From contig OZ038482.1 of the NCBI GenBank assembly GCA_964036315.1, forward strand, positions 9,337,520-9,401,519: a stretch of DNA of 64,000 bases, in the 5' to 3' direction. The translations under genes were made by a program, and so were the position numbers. Below, in pieces: positions 31,270 through 44,384 of the stretch. Origin of the DNA: Acanthosepion esculentum. Taxonomy: Eukaryota > Mollusca > Cephalopoda > Sepiida > Sepiidae. The notes below the pieces were generated by a model. The model was not told the origin of the DNA. It saw only the letters and a list, made by a program, of their open reading frames with translations, and did no database searches. Position 1 is the stretch's first letter, and each line of letters starts with the position of its first letter.

Positions 31270-31800
31270 AATATGTTTTGTATTTTTAGGTCTGTATTGA
31301 ATTGTGTTTGTAGAAGTCAATTTTTCTTTTTATCTAAATCTGGCATCTCGTCTACAATCGCTTCGCCACAGATGTGCATGGCTTCCCTCTGTCTCTTCTA
31401 CAAGTATTTTCATGGCACCTGTTCAGACAAGCTACTTTTACTGGTTCCCAGACTGCATGAATTTAAGCGAGCTACTAGGCTGGCATCTTGGTCCCACCCT
31501 TTCATTGTCAAAACAGTTAAATGTAACTCTCTTCTACTCAAACAGCTTCTTCTCCCACACTTCCCATCTGTGGAACTCTCTTCCTTTTTCTTGCTTCCCC
31601 GATGACTATAATCTTCAAATATTCAAGTGTAATGTCAATCGACATCTGACACCCTGAGCTTGTTCCCCGTCCTTCTCTGTATCCTTTCCTCAAACACGCC
31701 TCTTTACTCTTGTTCTCAATCCTCTGTAACCCCTTGCGTGCTAGTGGCACTCTCACCTTGCTTGGGGTGAATTGCTTTAAAAAGAAAAAAAAAAAAAGAT
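31270..31800 (+). pseudogene. LINE family C, C-terminal reverse transcriptase and 3' end
   Basis: Frames on the plus strand encode ASLCLFYKYFHGTCSDK and LVPRLHEFKRATRLASWSH, then, after a frame shift, FSHTSHLWNSLPFSCFPDD and YNLQIFKCNVNRHL. This is the conserved C-terminal end of jockey/CR1-type LINE proteins (YFHGxCSDELxxLVP...LWNSLPxxCFPDxYN). A 3' UTR and an A-rich end at 31780-31797 follow. A relative lies at 50040-50465. Inactive fragment. Confidence 0.85.
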
Positions 31801-32149
31801 TTAATTTCACATAAACACTTGATTATTAACCGTTATTTTGCTAGTAAAGTCATTGGAAGAACAGGAGACATTAGAATTAGAATTTGGTTGATCTCTGCTT
31901 TTTTCGCAATAGTGATGCCAGTGCCAGAGTTGACCATCTGTCAATGTTCATGCATTGACTTCTGATATGGATGGCATTAAATGCTAAAATTATTGTTTCT
32001 GGTTACCAGAATCCATCAGTGTTAAAAGCAACACTTTCATTAATGTATTTATAAAGAAAGTGTTGAGTCCATCTCAGTTTGCATTGCCGTTGTGATTTCC
32101 ATAATAGGTAGGCTTTTATAAATGGTAGAGTTGCCTGTCCCACGCTCAA
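31801..32149. other. No recognisable feature
   Basis: AT-rich sequence between LINE C and the SINE that borders the satellite. Confidence 0.35.
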
Positions 32150-32326
32150 CCAGTTTTAAATTCAGAATTACTTTTCTTCTAGACTGGTTGGCAACCAAGG
32201 CGACAGAGCTTAATTTACCCTGCTATTTAGTTCAAAGGCAAGGAAAGAAGAAAGAGATTTATATGTTTTCTAAAACTATTTGTGCAAAAGTGAATGTAAT
32301 GAGCCTAGCTGAAATTTGAACATGGC
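32150..32326 (-). mobile_element. SINE family A fragment at the satellite border
   Basis: Plus-strand words CTAGACTGGTTGGCAACCAAGG, TACCCTGCTATTTAG, GTGAATGTAATGAGC and TGAAATTTGAACATGGC are the family A body and B-box region reversed. The tRNA-like head is cut off where the 17-bp array begins. Confidence 0.75.
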
Positions 32327-35300
32327 ATGCTGGCCCCACTTTCATGCTGGCCCCACTTTCAAGCTGACCTCACTTTCAAGCTGACCTCACTGTCATGCTG
32401 ACCCCACTTTCAAGCTGACCCCACATTTATGCTGAACTCAATTTCATGCTGACTGCAGTTTCATGCTGACCCCACTTTTATGCTGATCCCACTTTCATGC
32501 TGACCCCACTTTCAAGCTGACCCGATTTTTATGCTGACCTCACTTTCAAGCTGACCTCACTTTGAAGATGACCCCACTTTTATGCTGACCCCACTTTTTT
32601 GCTGATCTCACTGTTATGCTGACCCCACATTCAAGCTGACCCCACTTTCATGCTGACCCCACTTTTATGCTGATCCCACTTTCATGCTGACCCCACTTTC
32701 AAGCTGTGCCCATTTTATGCTGACCTCACTTTCATGTTGACGCCACTTTCATGCAGGCCCCACTTTTATGCTGACCTCACTTTCATACTGACCCCACTTT
32801 CATGCTGACCCCATATTTATGCTGACCTCACTTTCATGCTGACCCCACTTTCAAGCTGACCCCACTTTTATGCTGACCTCACTTTCATGCTGACCCCACT
32901 TTCAAGCTGACACCACTTTTATGCTCACCCCACTTTTATGCTGACACCACTTTTATGCTGATCCCACTTTCATGTGACCCCACGTTCAAGCTGTCCCCAC
33001 TTTTAAGCCAACCTCACTTTCATGCTGACCCCACTTTCATGCTGACCCCAGATATATGCTGAACTCACTTTCAAGCTGATCCCACTTTCATTCTGACCCC
33101 ACTTTCAAGCTGACCACACTTTTATGCTGACCTTACTTTCATGCTGACCCCACTTTCAAGCTGACCCCACTTTTATGCTGACCTCACATTCATGCTGACC
33201 CACTTTAAAGCTGACCCCACTTTCAAGCTGACCCCACTTTAATACTGACCTCACTTTCAAGCTGACCCCACTTTTATGCTGTCTTCACTTACATGCTGAC
33301 CCCACTTTCAAGCTGACCCCACTTTTATGCTGAACGCACTTTTATGCTGACCCCACTTTTATGCAGACTCCACTTTCATGCTGAACCCACTTTCAAGTTG
33401 ACCCCATATTTATGCTGACCTCACTTTCATGCTGACCCCACTTTCATGCAGGCTCCACTTTCATGCTGACCCCACTTTTATGCTGACCTCACATTCATGC
33501 TGACACCACTTTCATGCTGACCCCAGATTTATGCTGAACTCACTTTCAAGCTGACCCCACTTTCATGGGGACCCCACTTTCAAGCTGATCCCACTTTCAT
33601 TCTGACCACACTTTCAAGCTGACCCCACTTTTATGCTGACCTTACTTTCATGCTGACCCTACTTTCAAGCTGACCCCACTTTTATGCTGACCTCACTTTC
33701 ATGCTGACCCCACTTTCAAGTTGACCCAACTTTAGGACTGACCCCACATTTATGCTGACCTCACTTTCATGGTGACCCCAATTTTATGCTGATCCCACAT
33801 TCATGCTGACCCACTTTCAAGCTGACCCCACTTTCAAGCTGACCCCACTTTAATACTGACCTCACTTTCAAGCTGACCCCACTTTTATGCGGTCTTCCCT
33901 TTCATGCAGACTCCACTTTCATGTGGACCCCACTTTTATGCTGACCTCACTTTCATGCTGACACCACATTCATGCTGACCCCACTTTTATGCTGATCCCA
34001 CTTTCATGCTGACCCCAATTTCTAGCTGTCCCCACTTTTATGCTGACCTCACTTTCATGCTGACCCAACTTTCAAGCTGACCCCACATTTATGCTGACCT
34101 CACTTTCATGCTGAACCCACTTTCAAGTTGACCCAACTTTCAAGCTGACCCCACATTTATGCTGACCTCACTTTCATACTGACCCCAATTTTATGCTGAT
34201 CCCACATTCATGCTGACCCACTTTCAAGCTGACCCCACATTTATGCTGATCCCACTTTCATGCTGATCCCACTTTCATGCTGACCCCACTTTTATGCTGA
34301 CTCCACTTTTATGCTGACCTCACTTTCATGCTGACCTCACTTTCAAGCTGACCCAACTTTCATGCTGATCCCACTTTCATGCTGACCCCACTTTTATGCT
34401 GACCTCACTTTTATGCAGACCCCAATTTCAAGCTGACCTCACTTTCATGCTCACCTCACTTTCATGCTGACCCAACTTTCATGCTGATCCCACTTTCAAG
34501 CTGACCCCACTTTTATGCTGACCTCACTTTTATGCAGACCACAATTTCAAGCTGACCCCACTTTTATGCTGGCCTCACTTTCATGCTGACCCAACTTTCA
34601 TGCTGACCCCACTTTTATGCTGATCCCACTTTCATGCTGACCCCACTTTCAAGCTGACCCCACTTTTATGCTGACCTCACTTTCATGCTGACCCCACTTT
34701 CATGCTGACCTCACTTTCATGCTGACCCTACTTTCATGCTGATCCCACTTTTATGCTGATCCCACTTTCATGCTGACCCCACTTTCAAGCTGACCCCACT
34801 TTCAAGCTGACCCCACTTTCATGCTGACCCAACTTTCATGCTGACCCCATATTTATGCTATCCTCACTTTCATGCTCACCTCACTTTCATGCTGACCCAA
34901 CTTTCATGCTGATCCCACTTTCAAGCTGACCCCACTTTTATGCTGACCTCACTTTTATGCAGACCCCAATTTCAAGCTGACCCCACTTTTATGCTGGCCT
35001 CACTTTCATGCTGACCCAACTTTCATGCTGACCCCACTTTTATGCTGACCCCACTGTCATGCTGACCTCACTTTCATGCTGACCCTACTTTCATGCTGAT
35101 CCCACTTTTATGCTGATCCCACTTTCATGCTGACCCCACTTTCAAGCTGACCCCACTTTTATGCTCACCTCACTTTCATGCTGACTCAACTTTCATGCTG
35201 ACCCCATATTTATGCTGACCTCACTTTCATGCTGAGCCCACTTTCATGCAGACACCACTTTCATGCTGACCCCACTTTTATGCTGACCTCACTTTCATGC

Positions 35301-38300
35301 TGACACCACTTTCATGCTGACCCCACTTTTATGCTGACCCCACTTTTATGCTGACCCCACTTTCATGCTGACCCCACTTTTATGCTGACCTCACTTTCAT
35401 GCTGACACCACATTCATGCTGACCCCACTTTTATGCTGATCCCACTTTCATGCTGACCCCAATTTCTAGCTGTCCCCACTTTTATGCTGACCTCACTTTC
35501 ATGCTGACCCAACTTTCAAGCTGACCCCACATTTATGCTGATCCCACTTTCATGCTGGTCCCACTTTCTAGCTGTCCCCACTTTTATGCTGACCTCACTT
35601 TCATGCTGACCCAAATTTTATGCTGACCTCACTTTCATGCTGGCCCCACATTCATGCTGACCCAACTTTCATGCTGACCCCATATTTAAGCTGGACTCAC
35701 TTTCATGCTGACCCCACTTTCATGCAGACTCCACTTTCATGCTGACCCCACTTTCATGCAGACTCCACTTTCATGCTGACTCCACATTTATGCTGACCTC
35801 ACTTTCATGCTGACACCACTTTCATGCTGACACCACTTTCATGCTGACCCCGCTTTTATGCTGACCTCACTTTCATGCTGACACCACTTTCATGCTGACC
35901 CCACTTTTATGCTGATCCCACTTTCATGCTGACCCCAATTTCTAGCTGACCTCACTTTCATGCTGGCCCCACGTTCATGCTGACCCCACTTTCATGCTGA
36001 CCCCACTTTCATGCTGACCCTACTTTCTTGCTGATCCCACTTTCATGCTGACCCCACTTTTATGCTGACCTCACTTTCATGCTGACCCCACTTTCAAGCT
36101 GACTCCACTTTTATGCTGACCTCACTTTCATGCTCACCTCATTTTCATGCTGACCCAACTTTCATGCTGATCCCACTTTCAAGCTGACCCCACTTTTATG
36201 CTGACCTCACTTTTATGCAGACCCCAATTTCAAGCTGACCTCACTTTGATGCTCACCTCACTTTCATGCTGACCCAACTTTCATGCTGATCCCACTTTCA
36301 AGCTGACCCCACTTTTATGCTGACCTCACTTTTATGCAGACCCCAATTTCAAGCTGACCCCACTTTTATGCTGGCCTCACTTTCATGCTGACCCAACTTT
36401 CATGCTGACCCCACTTTTATGCTGATCCCACTTTCATGCTGACCCCACTTTCAAGCTGACCCCACTTTTATGCTGACCTCACTTTCATGCTGACCCCATA
36501 TTTATGCTGACCTCACTTTCATGCTGACCCTACTTTCATGCTGATCCCACTTTCATGCTGACCCCACTTTTATGCTGACCTCACTTTCATGCTGACACCA
36601 CTTTCATGCTGACCCCACTTTTATGCTGATCCCACTTTCATGCTGACCCCAATTTTATGCTGACCCCAATTTCAAGCTGACCCCACTTTTATGCTGACCT
36701 CACTTTCATGCTGACCCAACTTTCATGCTGACCCCACTTTTATGCTGATCCCACTTTCATGCTGACCCCACTTTCAAGCTGACCCCACTTTCATGCTGAC
36801 CCCACTTTTATGCTGACCCCACTTTCATGCTGACCCTACTTTCATGCTGATCCCACTTTCATGCTGACCCCACTTTTATGCTGACCTCACTTTCATGCTG
36901 ACCCCACTTTCAAGCTGACTCCACTTTTATGCTGACCTCACTTTCATGCTGACCCCACTTTCAAGCTGACCCCACTTTAATACTGACCTCACTTTCAAGC
37001 TGACCCCACTTTTATGCGGTCTTCCCTTTCATGCAGACTCCACTTTCATGCTGACCCCACTTTTATGCTGACCTCACTTTCATGCTGACACCACATTCAT
37101 GCTGACCCCACTTTTATGCTGATCCCACTTTCATGCTGACCCCAATTTCTAGCTGTCCCCACTTTTATGCTGACCTCACTTTCATGCTGACCCAACTTTC
37201 AAGCTGACCCCACATTTATGCTGACCTCACTTTCATGCTGAACCCACTTTCAAGTTGACCCAACTTTCAAGCTGACACCACATTTATGCTGACCTCACTT
37301 TCATACTGACCCCAATTTTATGCTGATCCCACATTCATGCTGACCCACTTTCAAGCTGACCCCACATTTATGCTGATCCCACTTTCATGCTGATCCCACT
37401 TTCATGCTGACCCCACTTTTATGCTGACTCCACTTTTATGCTGACCTCACTTTCATGCTGACCTCACTTTCAAGCTGACCCAACTTTCATGCTGATCCCA
37501 CTTCCATGCTGACCCCACTTTTATGCTGACCTCACTTTTATGCAGACCCCAATTTCAAGCTGACCTCACTTTCATGCTCACCTCACTTTCATGCTGACCC
37601 AACTTTCATGCTGATCCCACTTTCAAGCTGACCCCACTTTTATGCTGACCTCACTTTTATGCAGACCACAATTTCAAGCTGACCCCACTTTTATGCTGGC
37701 CTCACTTTCATGCTGACCCAACTTTCATGCTGACCCCATTTTTATGCTGATCCCACTTTCATGCTGACCCCACTTTCAAGCTGACCCCACTTTTATGCTG
37801 ACCTCACTTTCATGCTGACCCCACTTTCATGCTGACCTCACTTTCATGCTGACCCTACTTTCATGCTGATCCCACTTTTATGCTGATCCCACTTTCATGC
37901 TGACCCCACTTTCAAGCTGACCCCACTTTCAAGCTGACCCCACTTTCATGCTGACCCAACTTTCATGCTGACACCACTTTCATGCTGACCCCACTTTCAT
38001 GCTGACCTCACTTTCATGCTGACACCACTTTCATGCTGACCCCACTTTTATGCTGATCCCACTTTCATGCTGACCCCAATTTCTAGCTGACCTCACTTTC
38101 ATGCTGGCCCCACGTTCATGCTGACCCCACTTTCATGCTGACCCCACTTTCATGCTGACCCTACTTTCTTGCTGATCCCACTTTCATGCTGACCCCACTT
38201 TTATGCTGACCTCACTTTCATGCTGACCCCACTTTCAAGCTGACTCCACTTTTATGCTGACCTCACTTTCATGCTCACCTCATTTTCATGCTGACCCAAC

Positions 38301-41300
38301 TTTCATGCTGATCCCACTTTCAAGCTGACCCCACTTTTATGCTGACCTCACTTTTATGCAGACCCCAATTTCAAGCTGACCTCACTTTGATGCTCACCTC
38401 ACTTTCATGCTGACCCAACTTTCATGCTGATCACACTTTCAAGCTGACCCCACTTTTATGCTGACCTCACTTTTATGCAGACCCCAATTTCAAGCTGACC
38501 CCACTTTTATGCTGGCCTCACTTTCATGCTGACCCAACTTTCATGCTGACCCCACTTTTATGCTGATCCCACTTTCATGCTGACCCCACTTTCAAGCTGA
38601 CCCCACTTTTATGCTGACCTCACTTTCATGCTGACCCCACTTTCATGCTGACCTCACTTTCATGCTGACCCAACTTTCATGCTGATCCCACTTTTATGCT
38701 GATCCCACTTTCATGCTGACCCCACTTTCAAGCTGACCCCACTTTTATGCACACCTCACTTTCATGCTGACTCAACTTTCATGCTGACCCCATATTTATG
38801 CTGACCTCACTTTCATGCTGACCCCACTTTCATGCAGACACCACTTTCATGCTGACCCCACTTTTATGCTGACCTCACTTTCATGCTGACACCACTTTCA
38901 TGCTGACCCCACTTTTATGCTGATCCCACTTTCATGCTGACCCCAATTTTATGCTGACCCCAATTTCAAGCTGACCCCAATTTCAAGCTGACCTCACTTT
39001 CATGCTGACCCAACTTTCATGCTGACCCCACTTTCATGCTGATCCCACTTTCATGCTGACCCCACTTTCAAGCTGACCCCACTTTCATGCTGACCCCACT
39101 TTTATGCTGACCCCACTTTCATGCTGACCCTACTTTCATGCTGATCCCACTTTCATGCTGACCCCACTTTTATGCTGACCTCACTTTCATGCTGACCCCA
39201 CTTTCAAGCTGACTCCACTTTTACGCTGACCTCACTTTCATGCTGACCCCACTTTCAAGCTGACCCCACTTTAATACTGACCTCACTTTCAAGCTGACCC
39301 CACTTTCAAGCTGATCCCACTTTCATGCTGATCCCACTTTCATGCTGACCCCACTTTTATGCTGACTCCACTTTTATGCTGACCTCACTTTCATGCTGAC
39401 CTCACTTTCAAGCTGACCCAACTTTCATGCTGATCCCACTTTCATGCTGACCCCACTTTTATGCTGACCTCACTTTTATGCAGACCCCAATTTCAAGCTG
39501 ACCTCACTTTCATGCTCACCTCACATTCATGCTGACCCAACTTTCATGCTGATCCCACTTTCAAGCTGACCCCACTTTTATGCTGACCTCACTTTTATGC
39601 AGACCACAATTTCAAGCTGACCCCACTTTTATGCTGGCCTCACTTTCATGCTGACCCAACTTTCATGCTGACCCCACTTTTATGCTGATCCCACTTTCAT
39701 GCTGACCCCACTTTCAAGCTGACCCCACTTTTATGCTGACCTCACTTTCATGCTGACCCCACTTTCATGCTGACCTCACTTTCATGCTGACCCTACTTTC
39801 ATGCTGATCCCACTTTTATGCTGATCCCACTTTCATGCTGACCCCAATTTCAAGCTGACCCCACTTTTATGCTGGCCTCACTTTCATGCTGACCCAACTT
39901 TCATGCTGACCCCACTTTTATGCTGACCCCACTGTCATGCTGACCTCACTTTCATGCTGACCCTACTTTCATGCTGATCCCACTTTTATGCTGATCCCAC
40001 TTTCATGCTGACCCCACTTTCAAGCTGACCCCACTTTTATGCTCACCTCACTTTCATGCTGACTCAACTTTCATGCTGACCCCATATTTATGCTGACCTC
40101 ACTTTCATGCTGAGCCCACTTTCATGCAGACACTACTTTCATGCTGACCCCACTTTTATGCTGACCTCACTTTCATGCTGACACCACTTTCATGCTGACC
40201 CCACTTTTATGCTGACCCCACTTTTATGCTGACCCCACTTTCATGCAGACTCCACTTTCATGCTGACCCCACTTTTATGCTGACCTCACTTTCATGCTGA
40301 CACCACATTCATGCTGACCCCACTTTTATGCTGATCCCACTTTCATGCTGACCCCAATTTCTAGCTGTCCCCACTTTTATGCTGACCTCACTTTCATGCT
40401 GACCCAACTTTCAAGCTGACCCCACATTTATGCTGATCCCACTTTCATGCTGGTCCCACTTTCTAGCTGTCCCCACTTTTATGCTGACCTCACTTTCATG
40501 CTGACCCAAATTTTATGCTGACCTCACTTTCATGCTGGCCCCACATTCATGCTGACCCAACTTTCATGCTGACCCCATATTTAAGCTGGACTCACTTTCA
40601 TGCTGACCCCACTTTCATGCAGACTCCACTTTCATGCTGACCCCAGTTTCATGCAGACTCCACTTTCATGCTGACCCCACATTTATGCTGACCTCACTTT
40701 CATGCTGACACCACTTTCATGCTGACCCCACTTTCATGCTGACCCCACTTTTATGCTGACCTCACTTTCATGCTGACACCACTTTCATGCTGACCCCACT
40801 TTTATGCTGATCCCACTTTCATGCTGACCCCAATTTCTAGCTGACCTCACTTTCATGCTGGCCCCACGTTCATGCTGACCCCACTTTCATGCTGACCCCA
40901 CTTTCATGCTGACCCTACTTTCTTGCTGATCCCACTTTCATGCTGACCCCACTTTTATGCTGACCTCACTTTCATGCTGACCCCACTTTCAAGCTGACTC
41001 CACTTTTATGCTGACCTCACTTTCATGCTCACCTCATTTTCATGCTGCCCCAACTTTCATGCTGATCCCACTTTCAAGCTACCCCACTTTTATGCTGACC
41101 TCACTTTTATGCAGACCCCAATTTCAAGCTGACCTCACTTTGATGCTCACCTCACTTTCATGCTGACCCAACTTTCATGCTGATCCCACTTTCAAGCTGA
41201 CCCCACTTTTATGCTGACCTCACTTTTATGCAGACCCCAATTTCAAGCTGACCCCACTTTTATGCTGGCCTCACTTTCATGCTGACCCAACTTTCATGCT

Positions 41301-42463
41301 GACCCCACTTTTATGCTGATCCCACTTTCATGCTGACCCCACTTTCAAGCTGACCCCACTTTTATGCTGACCTCACTTTCATGCTGACCCCACTTTCATG
41401 CTGACCTCACTTTCATGCTGACCCTACTTTCATGCTGATCCCACTTTTATGCTGATCCCACTTTCATGCTGACCCCACTTTCAAGCTGACCCCACTTTTA
41501 TGCTCACCTCACTTTCATGCTGACTCAACTTTCATGCTGACCCCATATTTATGCTGACCTCACTTTCATGCTGACCCCACTTTCATGCAGACACCACTTT
41601 CATGCTGACCCCACTTTTATGCTGACCTCACTTTCATGCTGACACCACTTTGATGCTGACCCCACTTTTATGCTGATCCCACTTTCATGCTGACCCCAAT
41701 TTTATGCTGACCCCAATTTCAAGCTGACCCCACTTTTATGCTGACCTCACTTTCATGCTGACCCAACTTTCATGCTGACCCCACTTTTATGCTGATCCCA
41801 CTTTCATGCTGAACCCACTTTCAAGCTGACCCCACTTTCATGCTGACCCCACTTTTATGCTGACCCCACTTTCATGCTGACCCCACTTTCATGCTGATCC
41901 CACTTTCATGCTGACCCCACTTTTATGCTGACCTCACTTTCATGCTGACCCCACTTTCAAGCTGACTCCACTTTTATGCTGACCTCACTTTCATGCTGAC
42001 CCCACTTTCAAGCTGACCCCTCTTTCATGCTGACCTCACTTTCATGCTGATCCCACTTTCATGCTGACCCCACTTTCAAGCTGACCTCACTTTCATGCAG
42101 ACCCAAATTTCAAGCTGACCCCACTTTTATGCTGACCTCACTTTCATGCTGACCCCACTTTCAAGCTGACCTCACTTTTATGCTGATCCCACTTTCATGC
42201 TGACCCCACTTTCAAGCTGACCCCACTTTTATGCTGACCTCACTTTCATGCTGACCCCACTTTCAAGCTGACCCCACTTTCATTCTGACCCCACTTTCAA
42301 GCTGACCCCACTTTTATGCTGACCTCACTTTCATGCTGACTCCACTTTCATGCTGACCCCACTTTTATGCAGATCCCACTTTCATGCTGACCCCACTTTC
42401 AAGCTGACTCCACTTTTATGCTGACCTCACTTTCATGCTGACCCCACTTTCAAGCTGACTCCA
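32327..42463. repeat. 10.1-kb satellite, 17-bp unit, about 596 copies
   Basis: Consensus ATGCTGACCCCACTTTC with common variants CAAGCTGACC, TTTTATGCTG and GACCTCAC. The variants follow one another in a 51-bp trimer: TTTTATGCTGACCTCAC, TTTCATGCTGACCCCAC, TTTCAAGCTGACCCCAC. Rare marker units recur at spacings close to multiples of 17: TTCTAGCTGACCTCAC with CCCCACGTTCATG at 35941, 38082 and 40836, and TTCTAGCTGTCCCC at 34021, 35465, 37148 and 40360. This shows duplication of blocks of 2-5 kb. It is almost free of CpG and strongly strand-asymmetric (C and T on plus). Each trimer places one TGA in each of the three plus frames, so it cannot encode a protein. Units near the left edge (32330-33400) are more variable than those at 34000-42000. 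Confidence 0.98.
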
Positions 42464-43826
42464 CAGTATATATAAAACCAACCATCTTACACAAATCTTT
42501 TATTAAACTTCTAATTAGTGATTGGCATTTTAGATGTAATATTTCAAGGTCTGGTGATTGTAGTTGCTGTCTGAAATTCTTTAACAAAATGGAGATTGCT
42601 TTGGATAATACAAGAACACAGTTTTTACTAAAAGAAATTCATTTTTATTTTATACTTTTGTTTTAGAAAATAGATAAAATAAAACTTGGTGAAGAAAATG
42701 ACCTGGGATTATTAAAGTCTAAAAGAAATAAACAAATGTTTTAAATCAATTCTCTTTGACATTTGTTTAAAGTTATAAAGATTTTTTCTCAATTTTTAAA
42801 TCATTTTTTGTTTTATATTTGATTTCATATTTTAATTTTATTTCACAGTGATGGGATCTGCTGTCATTCACAAAGTTCCTTGTCAAAATTAAAAAAATAT
42901 AGGACCTTAAAAATTGAATGTTTTGAAACAGGAAATCCTAATTGTCCTGACAGATCTGAAAGTCAACTTCTACTTGATTGGAAATATTTTTTCTTTTTTT
43001 TTTTGAAAGTATGTTTAATTCAAAGGAGCTTTTTTCTTAAATTAGACATTTTTTGCAATATGCTAATGTGCATTGAAGTGCTCACAGGATTTAGTATTAT
43101 TGAAGTTATTGCTAACATTTTTTGCGAAGAATTTCAAACTCTTTGTTTTGTTCAATTTCACAAATCAATCAATGAAATTTGAATAAGTGGATTTGTTTGG
43201 AAAAATAATTTGACAAAAAACCTACTTCACAGTTTAATAATTTTTTTATTTTAATTTAATTTTATAGGACTTCATGGTAAACAATATTTTTTAAGGAAAT
43301 TTCTTTTTTTCGTTTTTAACAGCAAAGAATAAATTTTTGGAATTTTGTACTCTTGAGCATGCAACATACAACTGTCCACATGTAAATATTTCTTTCTGGA
43401 ACCAAATTCCAACTTTTTGAGGTGTTAGGAATTGTGATTTATTTATAGTTCTCACAAACACAGGGTGAATTAGAAACTGGATTCTTGTATATATAAAAAC
43501 TTAAAGAAAAGATATGCAAAAAACAATATTACATTTTTATTAAATAAGTATTTGCTATTTTAATCATTAAATTGTTTTTTTAACATAGCGGAAGTATTTT
43601 GCATGTTAAAGAATAAAACTTTTAATTTTTCAGAAAAAATGAATGAAAATTTATTGTACTAAGCTACACACCCTAGTAAAACCAACTGTAATTTGTGCCC
43701 CCTTGTTTGCACTTCTTCCCAAAATTTGCTTTTGATTGGTCAATGTATGGCTATTTTAGAGGGCGTGATGGATAGACTAATGGAAATTACAAAATTTTAT
43801 ATATAGATAGAATTTTATATATACTG
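42464..43826 (-). mobile_element. Helitron/Helentron-like element with helicase remnant
   Basis: Termini are a 14-bp perfect inverted repeat: CAGTATATATAAAA at 42464-42477 and its reverse complement at 43813-43826. The left end joins the 17-bp satellite exactly (CCAC overlaps the CAG). On the minus strand at about 43475-43300 the translation reads LIHPVFVRTINKSQFLTPQK, then VGIWFQKEIF, TCGQLYVACSRVQNSK and NLFFAVKN. These correspond to the C-terminal motifs of PIF1-type Helitron helicases (TINKSQGQT and HGQLYVALSRV), degenerate. Rolling-circle transposition would normally need a Rep domain, which is absent. The 1.36-kb length and AT-richness indicate a deleted non-autonomous copy. Assignment to the Helentron branch rests on the inverted ends and is tentative. 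Confidence 0.75.
43300..43480 (-). pseudogene. PIF1-like Helitron helicase C-terminal fragment
   Basis: About 60 residues including TINKSQ (helicase motif V region, TINKSQGQT in intact proteins) and GQLYVACSRV (motif VI, usually GQLYVALSRV). The Gly-Gln-Thr after TINKSQ is replaced by Phe-Leu-Thr. No upstream helicase or Rep domain remains. Helitron helicases unwind DNA during rolling-circle transposition. It lies inside the inverted-ended element 42464-43826. Confidence 0.85.
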
Positions 43827-44384
43827 TAGATAGTGACATTGTTTTAAAATTCAGTTTTATTTTTTTGCACTGTAGTGTTGACAGAATTTTCAAAACTCAA
43901 AGTCGTGTAATTTGATCTGATAAATTGGAAGAGGAAAATTTTCTGATTTGCTTGCTTGAAAATTATGCAGCAAGTGCTTTGAATTGTTATAAATTAATCA
44001 ATAAATTTGTGTCATTTATAGAAAGTAAAACTTTAATCAGAGACATCTGGAAATAGTTAGAAACTGAGAAAGCTTTACTTCATAAAAGACAAGAAATTTA
44101 TAGTGAATGGTTGTGTAATGAGAGGGAGCTATGGAAGAAAGGTCTATTCTTCCTTTTACGTTTCACCCATTATGGGCATTATTATATCCATGATATAATA
44201 ATGCCATGCTTCATGGACAGAAGGGAATGGCTGAAAGGAAAAGGAATGACAAACATGCTTTGTTCTCAGAGACTTTTATGCTATTAACACATACACAAAA
44301 CTATATATACATATTTACACATGCAGAGAATAATATATCACATATATCTATACAGTGAGCAGAGAGTAGTTAGAAACAAAAAGG
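43827..44384. other. No recognisable feature
   Basis: AT-rich. Contains the small palindrome ATTATATCCATGATATAAT (44182-44200). Confidence 0.4.

Noticed and set aside
31538..31810. 90-codon minus-strand frame
   Set aside because: Shadow of the LINE C C-terminal region, which is readable on the plus strand.
32327..42463. Repeat protein encoded by the satellite
   Set aside because: A 17-bp unit puts one TGA in each plus frame every 51 bp, and the minus strand is also closed regularly; no frame exceeds about 17 codons.
32327..42463. Hammerhead or other ribozyme in the satellite
   Set aside because: The minus strand has GAAA in many units, but no CTGANGA word accompanies it in consensus units, so the core cannot form.
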